Source: Thermodesulforhabdaceae bacterium
GTDB lineage: Bacteria; Desulfobacterota; Syntrophobacteria; Syntrophobacterales; Thermodesulforhabdaceae
NCBI GenBank assembly: GCA_037482015.1
Contig: JBBFKT010000009.1
Coordinates: 1-64,000, forward strand
DNA length: 64,000 bases
Direction of reading: 5' to 3'
A program made the translations under genes and the position numbers. The notes under the pieces were generated by a model, which saw only the letters and a list, made by a program, of their open reading frames with translations, was not told the DNA's origin and did no database searches. Position 1 is the first letter of the stretch, and the number at the start of each line of letters is the position of its first letter. Below are positions 34,472-42,691 of this stretch, one piece after another.

Positions 34472-35297
34472 CGCTTTCCTCCTTCTCATTATTTTTACTC
34501 CAAACTCGCTTAAGCACTTCCCACAAAAATACCCATCCCTGAAGCAGGATATATCCAACAAGCGGGAATATAAGTGCACCTACCCATATTCCCTGGTGCG
34601 TCAATGACACAGTGTATAGTAAAGAAACATTGGAAGGCGTAGCATTCCAAAGTCGTATAAGATCCACGAGAAGAACTAAAGGTGTAAAGCAAACAGCAAC
34701 TATTGAGAGTTCTATACAAAAAAGATAAAAGATGAGAAACTTTAGAATAAGCCAATCAACAAATATAAGCGATTGGTTTTCGACATTAACATTCTTAAAT
34801 TCAACTTCTATATTTTCGGGATAAATCATAATTGAAGACCATTGGTAGAATAAGAAAGCAGCAATAATTCCACAAAGTAAAACAGGCGGATTACCCATCA
34901 GAATACTCCATATTAACCCTCCCAGTAAGGAAACCAGACACAAGCCAAAAATCACCGATCCAATAGCAGTTCTTAGTAAGTCAGGCATAAACAGACTTTT
35001 CCGAAAGACTTGAACTTTTCCAATAAAATCAATCGAGTTTTTCCAGGTTAGAAATAGGAGAACATAAAGAATAACCAGAATAAATAGAACTAATACAGGA
35101 TCTAATCGTCTTAATCGAACAGCAAAAGATAAAAGTAAAATTATATTTAGAAAAGATATTAGAATCCCGGCATAAAACAACAAGGGAGAAGATCTATAAA
35201 GGAGTGAGACCCAGATTTTTTCCTTTCGAACCATAAGCATAGAAAGTATGTGATATGCCTTTTGAATCACCGGATTATACCAGGCATCTTGCATCAT
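34461..35297 (-). CDS. Multi-helix membrane protein, first gene of the envelope operon
   Basis: A 278-residue protein with about six hydrophobic helices (e.g. YAGILISFLNIILLLSFAV, VLVLFILVILYVLLFLTW, LIFPLVGYILLQGWVFLW) and a charged, Glu-rich tail. There is no recognisable family motif. GGAGTGA precedes the ATG. It heads the eleven-gene run and overlaps the TPR lipoprotein gene. Confidence 0.6.
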   Translation of the reverse strand: MMQDAWYNPVIQKAYHILSMLMVRKEKIWVSLLYRSSPLLFYAGILISFLNIILLLSFAVRLRRLDPVLVLFILVILYVLLFLTWKNSIDFIGKVQVFRKSLFMPDLLRTAIGSVIFGLCLVSLLGGLIWSILMGNPPVLLCGIIAAFLFYQWSSIMIYPENIEVEFKNVNVENQSLIFVDWLILKFLIFYLFCIELSIVAVCFTPLVLLVDLIRLWNATPSNVSLLYTVSLTHQGIWVGALIFPLVGYILLQGWVFLWEVLKRVWSKNNEKEESDEN

Positions 35298-35400
35298 TCA
35301 CTCCAATAAGGGTAAATAATACGCATCACTTTACAGTGAACCTACATTTATTGATTTAATTTCTAACCAAAATAAACCATTAAGTCAATTCAAAAAGGGA

Positions 35401-35430
35401 GGGTGTTTGAAAACTCCCTTTATGGGATGG
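35401..35430. repeat. Dispersed repeat, left-type piece
   Basis: GTTTGAAAACTCCCTTTATGG here corresponds to GTTCGAAAACTTCTTATATGG at 49624-49644 with few changes. It is probably one end of a small, decayed intergenic element. Confidence 0.5.
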
Positions 35431-35605
35431 CAAAGTGATATAAGCCATAGAAAACGCAGGGATGATACTCAACTTGGAAGACCTTTTTAGACGTAGGTAG
35501 TTAAGAAAAGACTCAATATGTGATTCGCCAGATAAATGTAAGGCTATTCATGCGTCGCCCCTACAACTTGTGAGCCTATTGCCAGTACACCCCTGCATGG
35601 AAAAA

Positions 35606-35632
35606 ATTCGAACACTCTTATTCAAAAAGAGG
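35606..35632. repeat. Dispersed repeat, GAACACTCT-type piece
   Basis: The stretch carries CGAACACTCTTATTCAAAAAGAG. Its second half is nearly the reverse complement of CTCTTTTTTGAATAAG at 35741-35756, and the GAACACTCT core recurs at 35736 and 49656, with GAACACCCT at 4548. Confidence 0.5.
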
Positions 35633-35730
35633 GGAATCAAGAACTCTCCTTTATCTGGACAGGCAGGAGCATGTTGAAAGGTGTCCCTAAATATATAGTT
35701 GATAATTCAAAACACTTTCAGTTTATCCGA

Positions 35731-35765
35731 AATTAGAACACTCTTTTTTGAATAAGGCTGTTATA
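35731..35765. repeat. Dispersed repeat, right-type piece
   Basis: TTAGAACACTCT followed by AATAAGGCTGTT matches TTAGAACACTCT...CTTAAGGCTGTT at 49654-49688 apart from a small length change. It probably represents the other end of the same element family. Confidence 0.5.
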
Positions 35766-35920
35766 ATCAGTCAGTTAATTTTGGAGTAAGATATAAACAT
35801 GCTCCAAAATTTTTTGCCTATTTTTTCGGAAATTCAGAAAAGTAATTACCCATTATCCTTTTACTTCCCACGAATCAGCCGACTTGAAATCCAGGACAAC
35901 ACAAGAATGTCCTTACAAGA

Positions 35921-36505
35921 TCAAACTTCAACTAATTGCTCAGAACTCCAATTCCCAACCAGACGGTGGTTGATCTTAAGGTGATCTAAAATTCTTGCTA
36001 CGACGAAATTCACCAGATCATCAATTGACGATGGTTTGTGATAAAAACCTGGCATCGCCGGTAGAATAACGGCCCCTAGTCTGGCACATCTTAGCATATT
36101 TTCAAGATGTCCTTCGTGAAGGGGTGTTTCCCTAGGAACCAGGACAAGAGTTCGTTTCTCCTTGAGACATACATCGGCGGTTCGATGGATTAGATTTCTC
36201 CCATTTCCCCAGGCGATGGCGCCCAAAGTTGCCATCGTGCATGGAGCAATAACCATAGCCTTCAATGGAGTTGATCCACTAGCAAACGGAGCCAAAAAAT
36301 CATTCTCACCGTAGAAACGGACTCCAGGTGGTAAATCATCCTTTAGCGAAACACCGGTTTCAAGGTGGTAAACAAACAACCCCGCATCAGACGCCATAAC
36401 CGTAAGTATTAGTTCATCCTGTTTTACAAGTTCTTTAATAAGCCTTTGAGCATAAGGCGCACCGCTGGCTCCCGTCACAGCCACAACAACATTATATTTC
36501 GTCAC
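35921..36505 (-). CDS. ubiX: UbiX-like flavin prenyltransferase
   Basis: The GTG at 36505 has GGAGGG five bases upstream and begins VTKYNVVVAVTGASGAPYA, the flavin-binding start of UbiX; the 21 residues upstream in the frame overlap the preceding gene. About 194 residues, normal for UbiX. PLKAMVIAPCTMATLGAIAWG, RETPLHEGHLENM and PAMPGFYHKP are family motifs. UbiX makes prenylated FMN for UbiD-type decarboxylases; in futalosine pathways UbiX/UbiD homologues are thought to act late on the naphthoate. No UbiD is in the window. Confidence 0.9.
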   Translation of the reverse strand: MTKYNVVVAVTGASGAPYAQRLIKELVKQDELILTVMASDAGLFVYHLETGVSLKDDLPPGVRFYGENDFLAPFASGSTPLKAMVIAPCTMATLGAIAWGNGRNLIHRTADVCLKEKRTLVLVPRETPLHEGHLENMLRCARLGAVILPAMPGFYHKPSSIDDLVNFVVARILDHLKINHRLVGNWSSEQLVEV

Positions 36506-37313
36506 TGGATCCCTCCTCAAAAGACCTTTTAATGGCTTCACGAACAGTAACGCCCTCATGAACAACAAGAGTTATTGCTCGCAGGAATGCCTTAGGATGC
36601 TCATGCTGAAAAACGTTCCGCCCCACAGCCACACCACTTGCTCCCGCTTCTATTGCTCGCTCAACGCTTTCCAGAAACGCCACCGGGTCTTCCGCCTTAC
36701 TACCGCCGGCAATTATCACCGGCACAGGCACGCTCTTTGTGATCCGCTCGAGATTTTTAAAAGACGAAGGCATGGCTGTCTTCACTATATCGGCTCCCAG
36801 TTCTGCTGCAAGTCTTACCGCATGAGCAATAGCCTTGTCATGCTCCGAACCTGCAGGTGCATACCGTCCCCTTACATAAATCATTACCAATAAAGGCATT
36901 TGCCATCGAGCACATTCACTACCAATAACTCCAAGATCTTTCAGCATATCCGGTTCAAAATCGTTGCCTAGATTAATATGACACGATACCCCGTCGGCTC
37001 CTCTGACGATTGCCTCCTCTACACTTCCAACAAGCACCTTATGGTGGACGCTTGTGCCAAGCTGAGTGCTACCCGAAAGATGCATAAATACTCCAGGAAG
37101 ATAACCTGTCGTTTTCGCCAGAAGTTTCATCATCCCTTTGTGAAGAACCACAGTATCAGCACCGCCGTCGATCCCATACTGAAGACACTTTGTCATATCT
37201 TCAATCCCTAGCACCGGCCCACAAGTTACTCCATGATCCAGCGGAAAAACCACGACACGACCTGTGCGGGGATTTAGAATGCGCTTAAGTCTGAGCTTTC
37301 CTCCCAGATTCAT
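36492..37313 (-). CDS. DhnA/AroA'-type class I aldolase
   Basis: The 273-residue TIM-barrel protein starts RVVVFPLDHGVTCGPV and has GADIVKTAMP with the Schiff-base Lys and VIIAGGSKAEDP, matching archaeal-type fructose-bisphosphate aldolase and 2-amino-3,7-dideoxy-D-threo-hept-6-ulosonate synthase. The latter feeds an alternative shikimate entry known in some sulfate reducers. Lying between mqnA and ubiX, a role in supplying chorismate is attractive but inferred. AAAGGAG precedes its ATG; it overlaps both neighbours. Confidence 0.75.
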   Translation of the reverse strand: MNLGGKLRLKRILNPRTGRVVVFPLDHGVTCGPVLGIEDMTKCLQYGIDGGADTVVLHKGMMKLLAKTTGYLPGVFMHLSGSTQLGTSVHHKVLVGSVEEAIVRGADGVSCHINLGNDFEPDMLKDLGVIGSECARWQMPLLVMIYVRGRYAPAGSEHDKAIAHAVRLAAELGADIVKTAMPSSFKNLERITKSVPVPVIIAGGSKAEDPVAFLESVERAIEAGASGVAVGRNVFQHEHPKAFLRAITLVVHEGVTVREAIKRSFEEGSSDEI

Positions 37314-38181
37314 ACTGGCTCCTTTCCATGCTAAAAGGCATTTTCTCAGGGAGACCTTTCGGAAAAGTCATGGAAGGCAAATTGTCAAGCATCCCTTCCT
37401 GGTAGAGCAAGCCATAATAGCGGTTTAGTGCTTCAAGCATGTCACTACCAAGGTCATAGATAAGGTGTTGGAAGTAAAGCTTGAGTTCTTTTTTAGTCAG
37501 AAAAGTTGTTCGAGCGGCCTGTGAACACACAAGATCAAGATGTTTGGTTCCCCAGGCTTTGGCTTTAAGAAGACTTTCAACAGAGTTGGCAACCTTTTCA
37601 GATTCTAAATCCTTTCTGCACACCCACAAAGCAAATACAAAGGGAAGCCCTGTCCATTTATACCACAAATCTCCGAGATCCCACGTATAAGGGAAATTTC
37701 CGCGTTTTGCCCAGTATAGAGCTTCATCACCTATGGCAAGATAGGCATCAGGATATTCTTTGTGGCGAGTCTGCCAAAGCGGCCTTGCCATGCTCGCAAA
37801 AACACATCGAATTCGATATGCCCTGGAAAGCATAAGTTTCAGCAACGCAACAGATGTGTGGGACTGGGGAGTTAGATGAACAATTCGCCCATCCAGCTCA
37901 TCCAAAGGAAATTTGGAAAACAAGAGCACACTTTTTACAGCTCCTCTGCATGAAATGCTTAAATCGGGAAGAACCCTATACCGATCAGAATGCCTGGCAT
38001 ACTCTACAGATGAAACCACACTCACATCTAGCTTTCCACAGGCCATTAACTCGTTAAGTTCCGCAGGGGAGCCATAAACAAAGGACAGACCATGTTTTAT
38101 TGTTCCCTGCTCCAGAGGATAGTAAATAGGCAAGACATTCAGATAACCGATTCTCCCTACCTTTACTGTGCTGGAATCCAT
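37285..38181 (-). CDS. mqnA: Chorismate dehydratase MqnA
   Basis: The 298-residue protein begins KVGRIGYLNVLPIYYPLEQG, the MqnA hallmark, with periplasmic-binding-like fold motifs (LDVSVVSSVEYA, LTPQSHTSVALLKLML, AYLAIGDEAL, FVFALWVCRKD). MqnA dehydrates chorismate to 3-enolpyruvyl-benzoate, the first step of the futalosine route to menaquinone. AAAGGAG precedes the ATG, and the gene overlaps the deaminase gene by 19 bases. Confidence 0.92.
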   Translation of the reverse strand: MDSSTVKVGRIGYLNVLPIYYPLEQGTIKHGLSFVYGSPAELNELMACGKLDVSVVSSVEYARHSDRYRVLPDLSISCRGAVKSVLLFSKFPLDELDGRIVHLTPQSHTSVALLKLMLSRAYRIRCVFASMARPLWQTRHKEYPDAYLAIGDEALYWAKRGNFPYTWDLGDLWYKWTGLPFVFALWVCRKDLESEKVANSVESLLKAKAWGTKHLDLVCSQAARTTFLTKKELKLYFQHLIYDLGSDMLEALNRYYGLLYQEGMLDNLPSMTFPKGLPEKMPFSMERSQYESGRKAQT

Positions 38182-39416
38182 GAAAATGCTCCTTTCAGCC
38201 CGTTGTAGATAACTTCTTCTGAAAGTTCACCAGCGGGAATCCCGGGTGATATATTCACGGCAAGCACTCTTCCCTTAAAACCAACTTCCACGAATGGCGC
38301 CTTAGATTTCATGAAAAATCGATGTCCTTCCCCCGTCATAGCTTTAAGCACCAAATGAGGATCAAAAATCGAGAAGTGCTCCAGTAAAAACACTGCTTCT
38401 TCAAAAACATTAAGACTTGGGGAACTGGCAAGACTATCAGTTCCAAGAAGAAACGGAATGCGACGCTTCAGAATTTCCACTGGAGAGATATTCCCCACTC
38501 CAAGCTCATGATTGCTTCTTGGACACAAACAGACCATGCACCGTCTTTTACTTATTATGTCCCATTCGTCTTCACTCAGATGAACACAATGAACTAGAAG
38601 AGTCTGTTCATCAAGAATTCTAAGGTTGTCTAGATACCTTATAGGGGAAACACCAAGTGGTTGCCACTCGTCGTCCCACTTGCCAAGTTCTTCTAGAAAT
38701 TCTTTCCAAGGTCCCTGTCCTTTCTCGATGAGCCTTCGCTCTCCCTCATTTTCCCCTACATGTATAGAGAAAACTCGTCCTCGCCTGCGACACCAATCCT
38801 TCGTTTTTTTTATGAGATAAGCCGACGTAGAATAGACAGCGTGGGAGACTATGCTGAATTGTCCTACCCAGGAATTTCCTTCATATCCGAAGATCGGGCG
38901 GCGCATTGTCCCAAAAACCTGCTTGATTAAACTTACCGTAAAACCAATCCATTCCCAAAAAAGATAACGCCAGGGCAAAGTTCTGGAATCAATATTCCTT
39001 GAAATTTTTACCAGAGGCACGTTGGAAACATCTCCCACTATTGTGGTGCCACTCCCAACACACGCTACTGCAGCATCAACAAAAGCCTTTTTGATTTCTT
39101 CCCACGATAAAGCACTTCGGCGCAGCGTAAGCTCACGAACCCAGGTGATGTAATCTCCTGACGGGATATTTCTATAAAGTCCGGATAAGGCGGAAAGTTC
39201 GAGATGAGTATGAGCGTTTACCAAACCAGGTATTATGGCTCTACCATCGAAATCTAGTACATTTCCTTTGCAGAAGCTACTTTTTCCACGATTTACATCT
39301 ACCACCACACCTTGAGACAAATCCCACACAACGCAAGCATTTTCTATCCATCGTCCATCTTTACCAAGAACCCATGGAACTCTTACGGTAAGGAAGTTCT
39401 CAGTCGATCCACTCAT
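38163..39416 (-). CDS. Amidohydrolase, probable aminofutalosine deaminase (MqnX)
   Basis: From the ATG at 39416 (AAAGGA upstream) the product has 417 residues and the amidohydrolase metal motifs: VNAHTHLELSAL, the later IHVGENEGER, VHCVHL and LGTDSLASSPSLN. Located between mqnA and the MqnE-MqnC fusion, it fits MqnX, which deaminates aminofutalosine. A general guanine/cytosine deaminase role is less likely in this context. It overlaps the fusion gene by 17 bases. Confidence 0.8.
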   Translation of the reverse strand: MSGSTENFLTVRVPWVLGKDGRWIENACVVWDLSQGVVVDVNRGKSSFCKGNVLDFDGRAIIPGLVNAHTHLELSALSGLYRNIPSGDYITWVRELTLRRSALSWEEIKKAFVDAAVACVGSGTTIVGDVSNVPLVKISRNIDSRTLPWRYLFWEWIGFTVSLIKQVFGTMRRPIFGYEGNSWVGQFSIVSHAVYSTSAYLIKKTKDWCRRRGRVFSIHVGENEGERRLIEKGQGPWKEFLEELGKWDDEWQPLGVSPIRYLDNLRILDEQTLLVHCVHLSEDEWDIISKRRCMVCLCPRSNHELGVGNISPVEILKRRIPFLLGTDSLASSPSLNVFEEAVFLLEHFSIFDPHLVLKAMTGEGHRFFMKSKAPFVEVGFKGRVLAVNISPGIPAGELSEEVIYNGLKGAFSWIPAQ

Positions 39417-41640
39417 AAGCCATTGTCCTTTGCTTGGGAACAAAGCCAGCTTCTCGGATGATGCGATGCATTTCCTCAAGAGACATTCTGAATCTTACTC
39501 CAGCCGCTGCAACCACATTTTCTTCAATCATGGTGGAACCAAAGTCGTTTGCACCAAAGAACAAAGCCGCTTGAGCCACATGAGGACCCATGGTGACCCA
39601 GGAAGCCTGAAGGTTGTCGAAGTTATCCAGGATAATACGGGAGATAGCAAGAAGCCTCAAATAGTCAATACTCATAGCCTGTTTGGTCTTGCCCTCTAGA
39701 GCAGTATTCCTGGGCTGAAAAGTCCATGGAATAAACGCCGTAAAGCCCCTTGTTTTATCCTGAAGCTCACGAAGCTTAATAAGGTGTTCAATACGATGTT
39801 CTGGCCTCTCCACATGTCCAAACATCATCGTGGCGGTGGTTCTAAGCCCCTGACGGTGAGCTTCTTCCATAACTGCAAGCCACTCTTCAGCAGTGCACTT
39901 ACGAGGTGAAACCACACGGCGGACTTCATCAACCAGAATTTCAGCTCCCCCTCCCGGTATAGAATTGAGTCCAGATGCTTTAAGTCTTGAAATGACTTCC
40001 GAAATACTGAGCCGCTCTTTGTTAGCGAAAAAAACAATTTCAGGTGGAGAAAAGGCGTGAATATGAATCTTGGGAAAAGATGTTTTAATAAACGAGAGCA
40101 TATCTTCGTAGAATGAAAGCGATAGATTTGGGTTATGACCTCCCTGAAGAAGTATTTGAGTCCCTCCAAGGCTTAGAGTTTCTTCGATTTTGCGATAGAG
40201 TTCCTCCTTTGTAATAACGTAAGCGTCTGGATCTTCGGAAGATCGGTAAAAGGCGCAAAACTTACACCCGGAGGCACACACATTGGTATAGTTTATATTG
40301 CGATCCACTACGTAGGTCACATAAGGATGCGGGTGTTTATTCAGGCGGATATTGTGAGCAAGTCTCCCAAGAGTAAAAAGATCTGCTTTGTTGTAAAGCA
40401 CCAGGGCCTCATCTGAGAAAATGCGCTCTCCTTTTTCAACTCTATGAATAATATCTTCTAAGCTTCCATTGCTCTTTGAAACCCATGGTCGGCAATTTTT
40501 TGGTAGAGTTGTTTCTTCGGCTACACGGTTTTTAGAGCAGGACTCAAAAAATTTTCTGCCTTTATTATTGTGGAGATGTCGAAACAAACCATCGCGTTCA
40601 ACCGGATCTAAACCTGCCGAACGGATGATTTCTTCAAGCTCTTCTCTTGTCAGGCACTCTTCTGATTCAGCTCCTGCCATGTGAGCTATTTTTTCTTCAA
40701 CAACGGTTCCATCGAGATCGTCGGCACCGAAGTAAAGCGCAAGCTGAGCTAGTTTTACGGTGAGCATGATCCAGTAAGCTTTTATGTGAGGCACATTATC
40801 TAATAGGAGACGGCTCACGGCTATTGTTCTCAATATATCAACTCCTGTCGGGGAAGAAACAGTCTTTAAGGGCGAAAGCTTTGACTGGTAAGGAAGTAGA
40901 ATAAAGCATGTAAAACCGCCAGTTTCGTCCTGAAGCTTTCGAATATCTAGAATATGATCGACTCGATCTTCGATCGATTCTATATGTCCAAAAAGCATTG
41001 TGGCATTGGTTTTAATGCCTCGTTTGTGAGCTAGACGATGGACTTCAAGCCATCTATCGCCGCTTATTTTATTCGGGCATATTTGCCGCCGCACACGATC
41101 TGCAAAGATTTCAGCCCCTCCACCGGGCATCATATCCAGACCGGCTTTACGAAATCGATCAAGTATCTCTTCTACTGATGCGTTCTCAAGTTTGGCTATA
41201 TGATCGATTTCAACAGCAGTAAAAGCCTTGATAACAGCTTGCGGCCGAAGGCTTCTGGCAACACGTAGAATATCTTCGTAATAAGTCATGGGAAAATATG
41301 GATGACACCCGCCAACAATATGAATCTCTTTAACTACTGGAGAAGTTTCTTCTTCAAGCTTGCGACGTATTTCATCAATTGTAAATTCAAAAGCGCCTGG
41401 ATGTCCTGGTGGTTTTCCGAAGGCGCAAAATCGACAGCCGTTAAGGCACACGTTGGAATAGTTTATATGGCGATTTACAACATAAAACACTTGATCGTCA
41501 TGTAAATCGGTTTTTACTTTATGAGCCAGAGTTCCAAGGGTTAACAAATTGGCATGGCAAAAAAGTCGTATTCCGTCGTCTCGATTTAACCTCTCACCCG
41601 ACTCGATCTTTTTAACGATGTCATCAATTAGATTTTCCAT
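39400..41640 (-). CDS. MqnE-MqnC fusion: double radical SAM menaquinone enzyme
   Basis: One 746-residue frame holds two complete radical SAM enzymes of the CofH/MqnE/MqnC family (numbering here counts from the upstream ATG at 41649). The N half has Cys68-x3-Cys72-x2-Cys75 (CLNGCRFCAFG) and resembles aminofutalosine synthase MqnE; the C half has Cys458-x3-Cys462-x2-Cys465 (CASGCKFCAFY) and TAFIPWTFQPRNT, resembling dehypoxanthine-futalosine cyclase MqnC. A short linker lies at about 365-395. No stop or shift separates them. ATG at 41640 has the better spaced RBS. Confidence 0.88.
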   Translation of the reverse strand: MENLIDDIVKKIESGERLNRDDGIRLFCHANLLTLGTLAHKVKTDLHDDQVFYVVNRHINYSNVCLNGCRFCAFGKPPGHPGAFEFTIDEIRRKLEEETSPVVKEIHIVGGCHPYFPMTYYEDILRVARSLRPQAVIKAFTAVEIDHIAKLENASVEEILDRFRKAGLDMMPGGGAEIFADRVRRQICPNKISGDRWLEVHRLAHKRGIKTNATMLFGHIESIEDRVDHILDIRKLQDETGGFTCFILLPYQSKLSPLKTVSSPTGVDILRTIAVSRLLLDNVPHIKAYWIMLTVKLAQLALYFGADDLDGTVVEEKIAHMAGAESEECLTREELEEIIRSAGLDPVERDGLFRHLHNNKGRKFFESCSKNRVAEETTLPKNCRPWVSKSNGSLEDIIHRVEKGERIFSDEALVLYNKADLFTLGRLAHNIRLNKHPHPYVTYVVDRNINYTNVCASGCKFCAFYRSSEDPDAYVITKEELYRKIEETLSLGGTQILLQGGHNPNLSLSFYEDMLSFIKTSFPKIHIHAFSPPEIVFFANKERLSISEVISRLKASGLNSIPGGGAEILVDEVRRVVSPRKCTAEEWLAVMEEAHRQGLRTTATMMFGHVERPEHRIEHLIKLRELQDKTRGFTAFIPWTFQPRNTALEGKTKQAMSIDYLRLLAISRIILDNFDNLQASWVTMGPHVAQAALFFGANDFGSTMIEENVVAAAGVRFRMSLEEMHRIIREAGFVPKQRTMAYEWID

Positions 41641-41681
41641 TGTAGGCATACCTCTTTACATTAAGGGAAAAATTTTTGTCT

Positions 41682-42395
41682 TCACTGTTCATTAGCACAG
41701 AAAACTCCTGTTTCACTTTCACAGGATTTGTTAAACATTCCGGCGCCGACGCTAGCGAGTCCTTTTTCCAGGATAGATATAAGTTGTTCGACTTTACGTG
41801 CGAGTTCTTCTCGCGGCGCTCTGTATATGCCCGCTTCCACGTCCCAAAAGGCGACAGTGTAAGCCTGTAGAAAGCGATCGAGCATGGAATCGATGAAAAA
41901 GACGACAAAGTCTATGTCCAGATCGTTACGCAATTCTCCTCTAGAAATGGCGTCATCCACAAGCGGTTTTAGATAATCTGCCGATAAAAGATGAACTTTT
42001 TTAAGCAACTCCTCTCTCAAAGGAAAATTCTCATGAAAGATCATCTTGAGATAAAGCCGGTATATATTGGGATGTTGTTCTACGAAATCGATTCCTGCCC
42101 AGAGAATGGATTTTACGCGCTGAAAAAAGGGTAGATTTTTCGTATTTTCCCGAACTCCCCTGAGTCTATTTTTAGCCAACTCCACAGCATAATCGAATAT
42201 AAATGCGAAAAATTTTTCTTTCGAACCAAAGTATTGAAATATAGAACCCTTAGCTATCCCAAGACGACTTACTAAACGATTTATGCTAGCCTGGTGAAAT
42301 CCATGATCGGCAAACTCTTCAATGGAAACCTGGATAATGCGTTCTTTTTTTTCTAAGGGCAACCGATCAAATACGTCACGATTAGGCTTGGTCAT
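41682..42395 (-). CDS. TetR-family regulator upstream of the menaquinone genes
   Basis: From the ATG at 42395 (GGGGAG seven bases upstream) the 237-residue product has a TetR helix-turn-helix in residues about 20-65 (EEFADHGFHQASINRLVSRLGIAKGSIFQYFGSKEKFFAF). The C-terminal ligand domain resembles TetR_C of the YcdC type, with no clue to the ligand. A perfect 7+2+7 palindrome lies 29 bases upstream. The mqn fusion gene follows after 41 bases on the same strand, so the regulator may share its transcript. Confidence 0.85.
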   Translation of the reverse strand: MTKPNRDVFDRLPLEKKERIIQVSIEEFADHGFHQASINRLVSRLGIAKGSIFQYFGSKEKFFAFIFDYAVELAKNRLRGVRENTKNLPFFQRVKSILWAGIDFVEQHPNIYRLYLKMIFHENFPLREELLKKVHLLSADYLKPLVDDAISRGELRNDLDIDFVVFFIDSMLDRFLQAYTVAFWDVEAGIYRAPREELARKVEQLISILEKGLASVGAGMFNKSCESETGVFCANEQ

Positions 42396-42423
42396 TAGAG
42401 GTCTCCCCGGTGTTTTTATAATT

Positions 42424-42439
42424 ATGACCACATGGTCAT
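42424..42439. promoter_or_regulatory. Palindromic operator candidate for the TetR regulator
   Basis: ATGACCA and TGGTCAT face each other across CA, a perfect inverted repeat within A/T-rich promoter DNA 29 bases before the TetR start codon. Location and symmetry fit a TetR dimer site for self-control, possibly also acting on the divergent gene at 42692. Confidence 0.65.
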
Positions 42440-42691
42440 TATAAGAAAGTCTCACACTATCAGTCAATCTAAATTGAGGATTTTTAAAAATTCTTCCTTT
42501 AGGCTCAATTAACCCAAGAAAAATTGTTTTCACAACTCAAAAAGCGGATAAGTATTTGCAAAATAGATCTAGACGAAAGAGGCTCATTAAGGATAAATGA
42601 GGAATCGAAAGGCAAGTTCTAGTTACGGGTGTTGTTAAGACTAATTGTGGATCGGTAACCATTGTTAAAAGCTACATAGGAGCAGGCTTTA

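Larger units (their letters stand above)
35298..35920. other. Noncoding gap with degenerate dispersed repeats
   Basis: No credible gene is seen in these 623 bases between the envelope operon and ubiX. They hold several short repeated pieces (see repeat entries at 35401, 35606 and 35731) and a CATGCGTCGCCCCTAC stretch at about 35549-35564 that I recall as part of intergenic repeats in many bacteria. The promoter of the envelope operon should lie near the low-coordinate end, but I see no clear -35/-10 pair. Confidence 0.6.
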
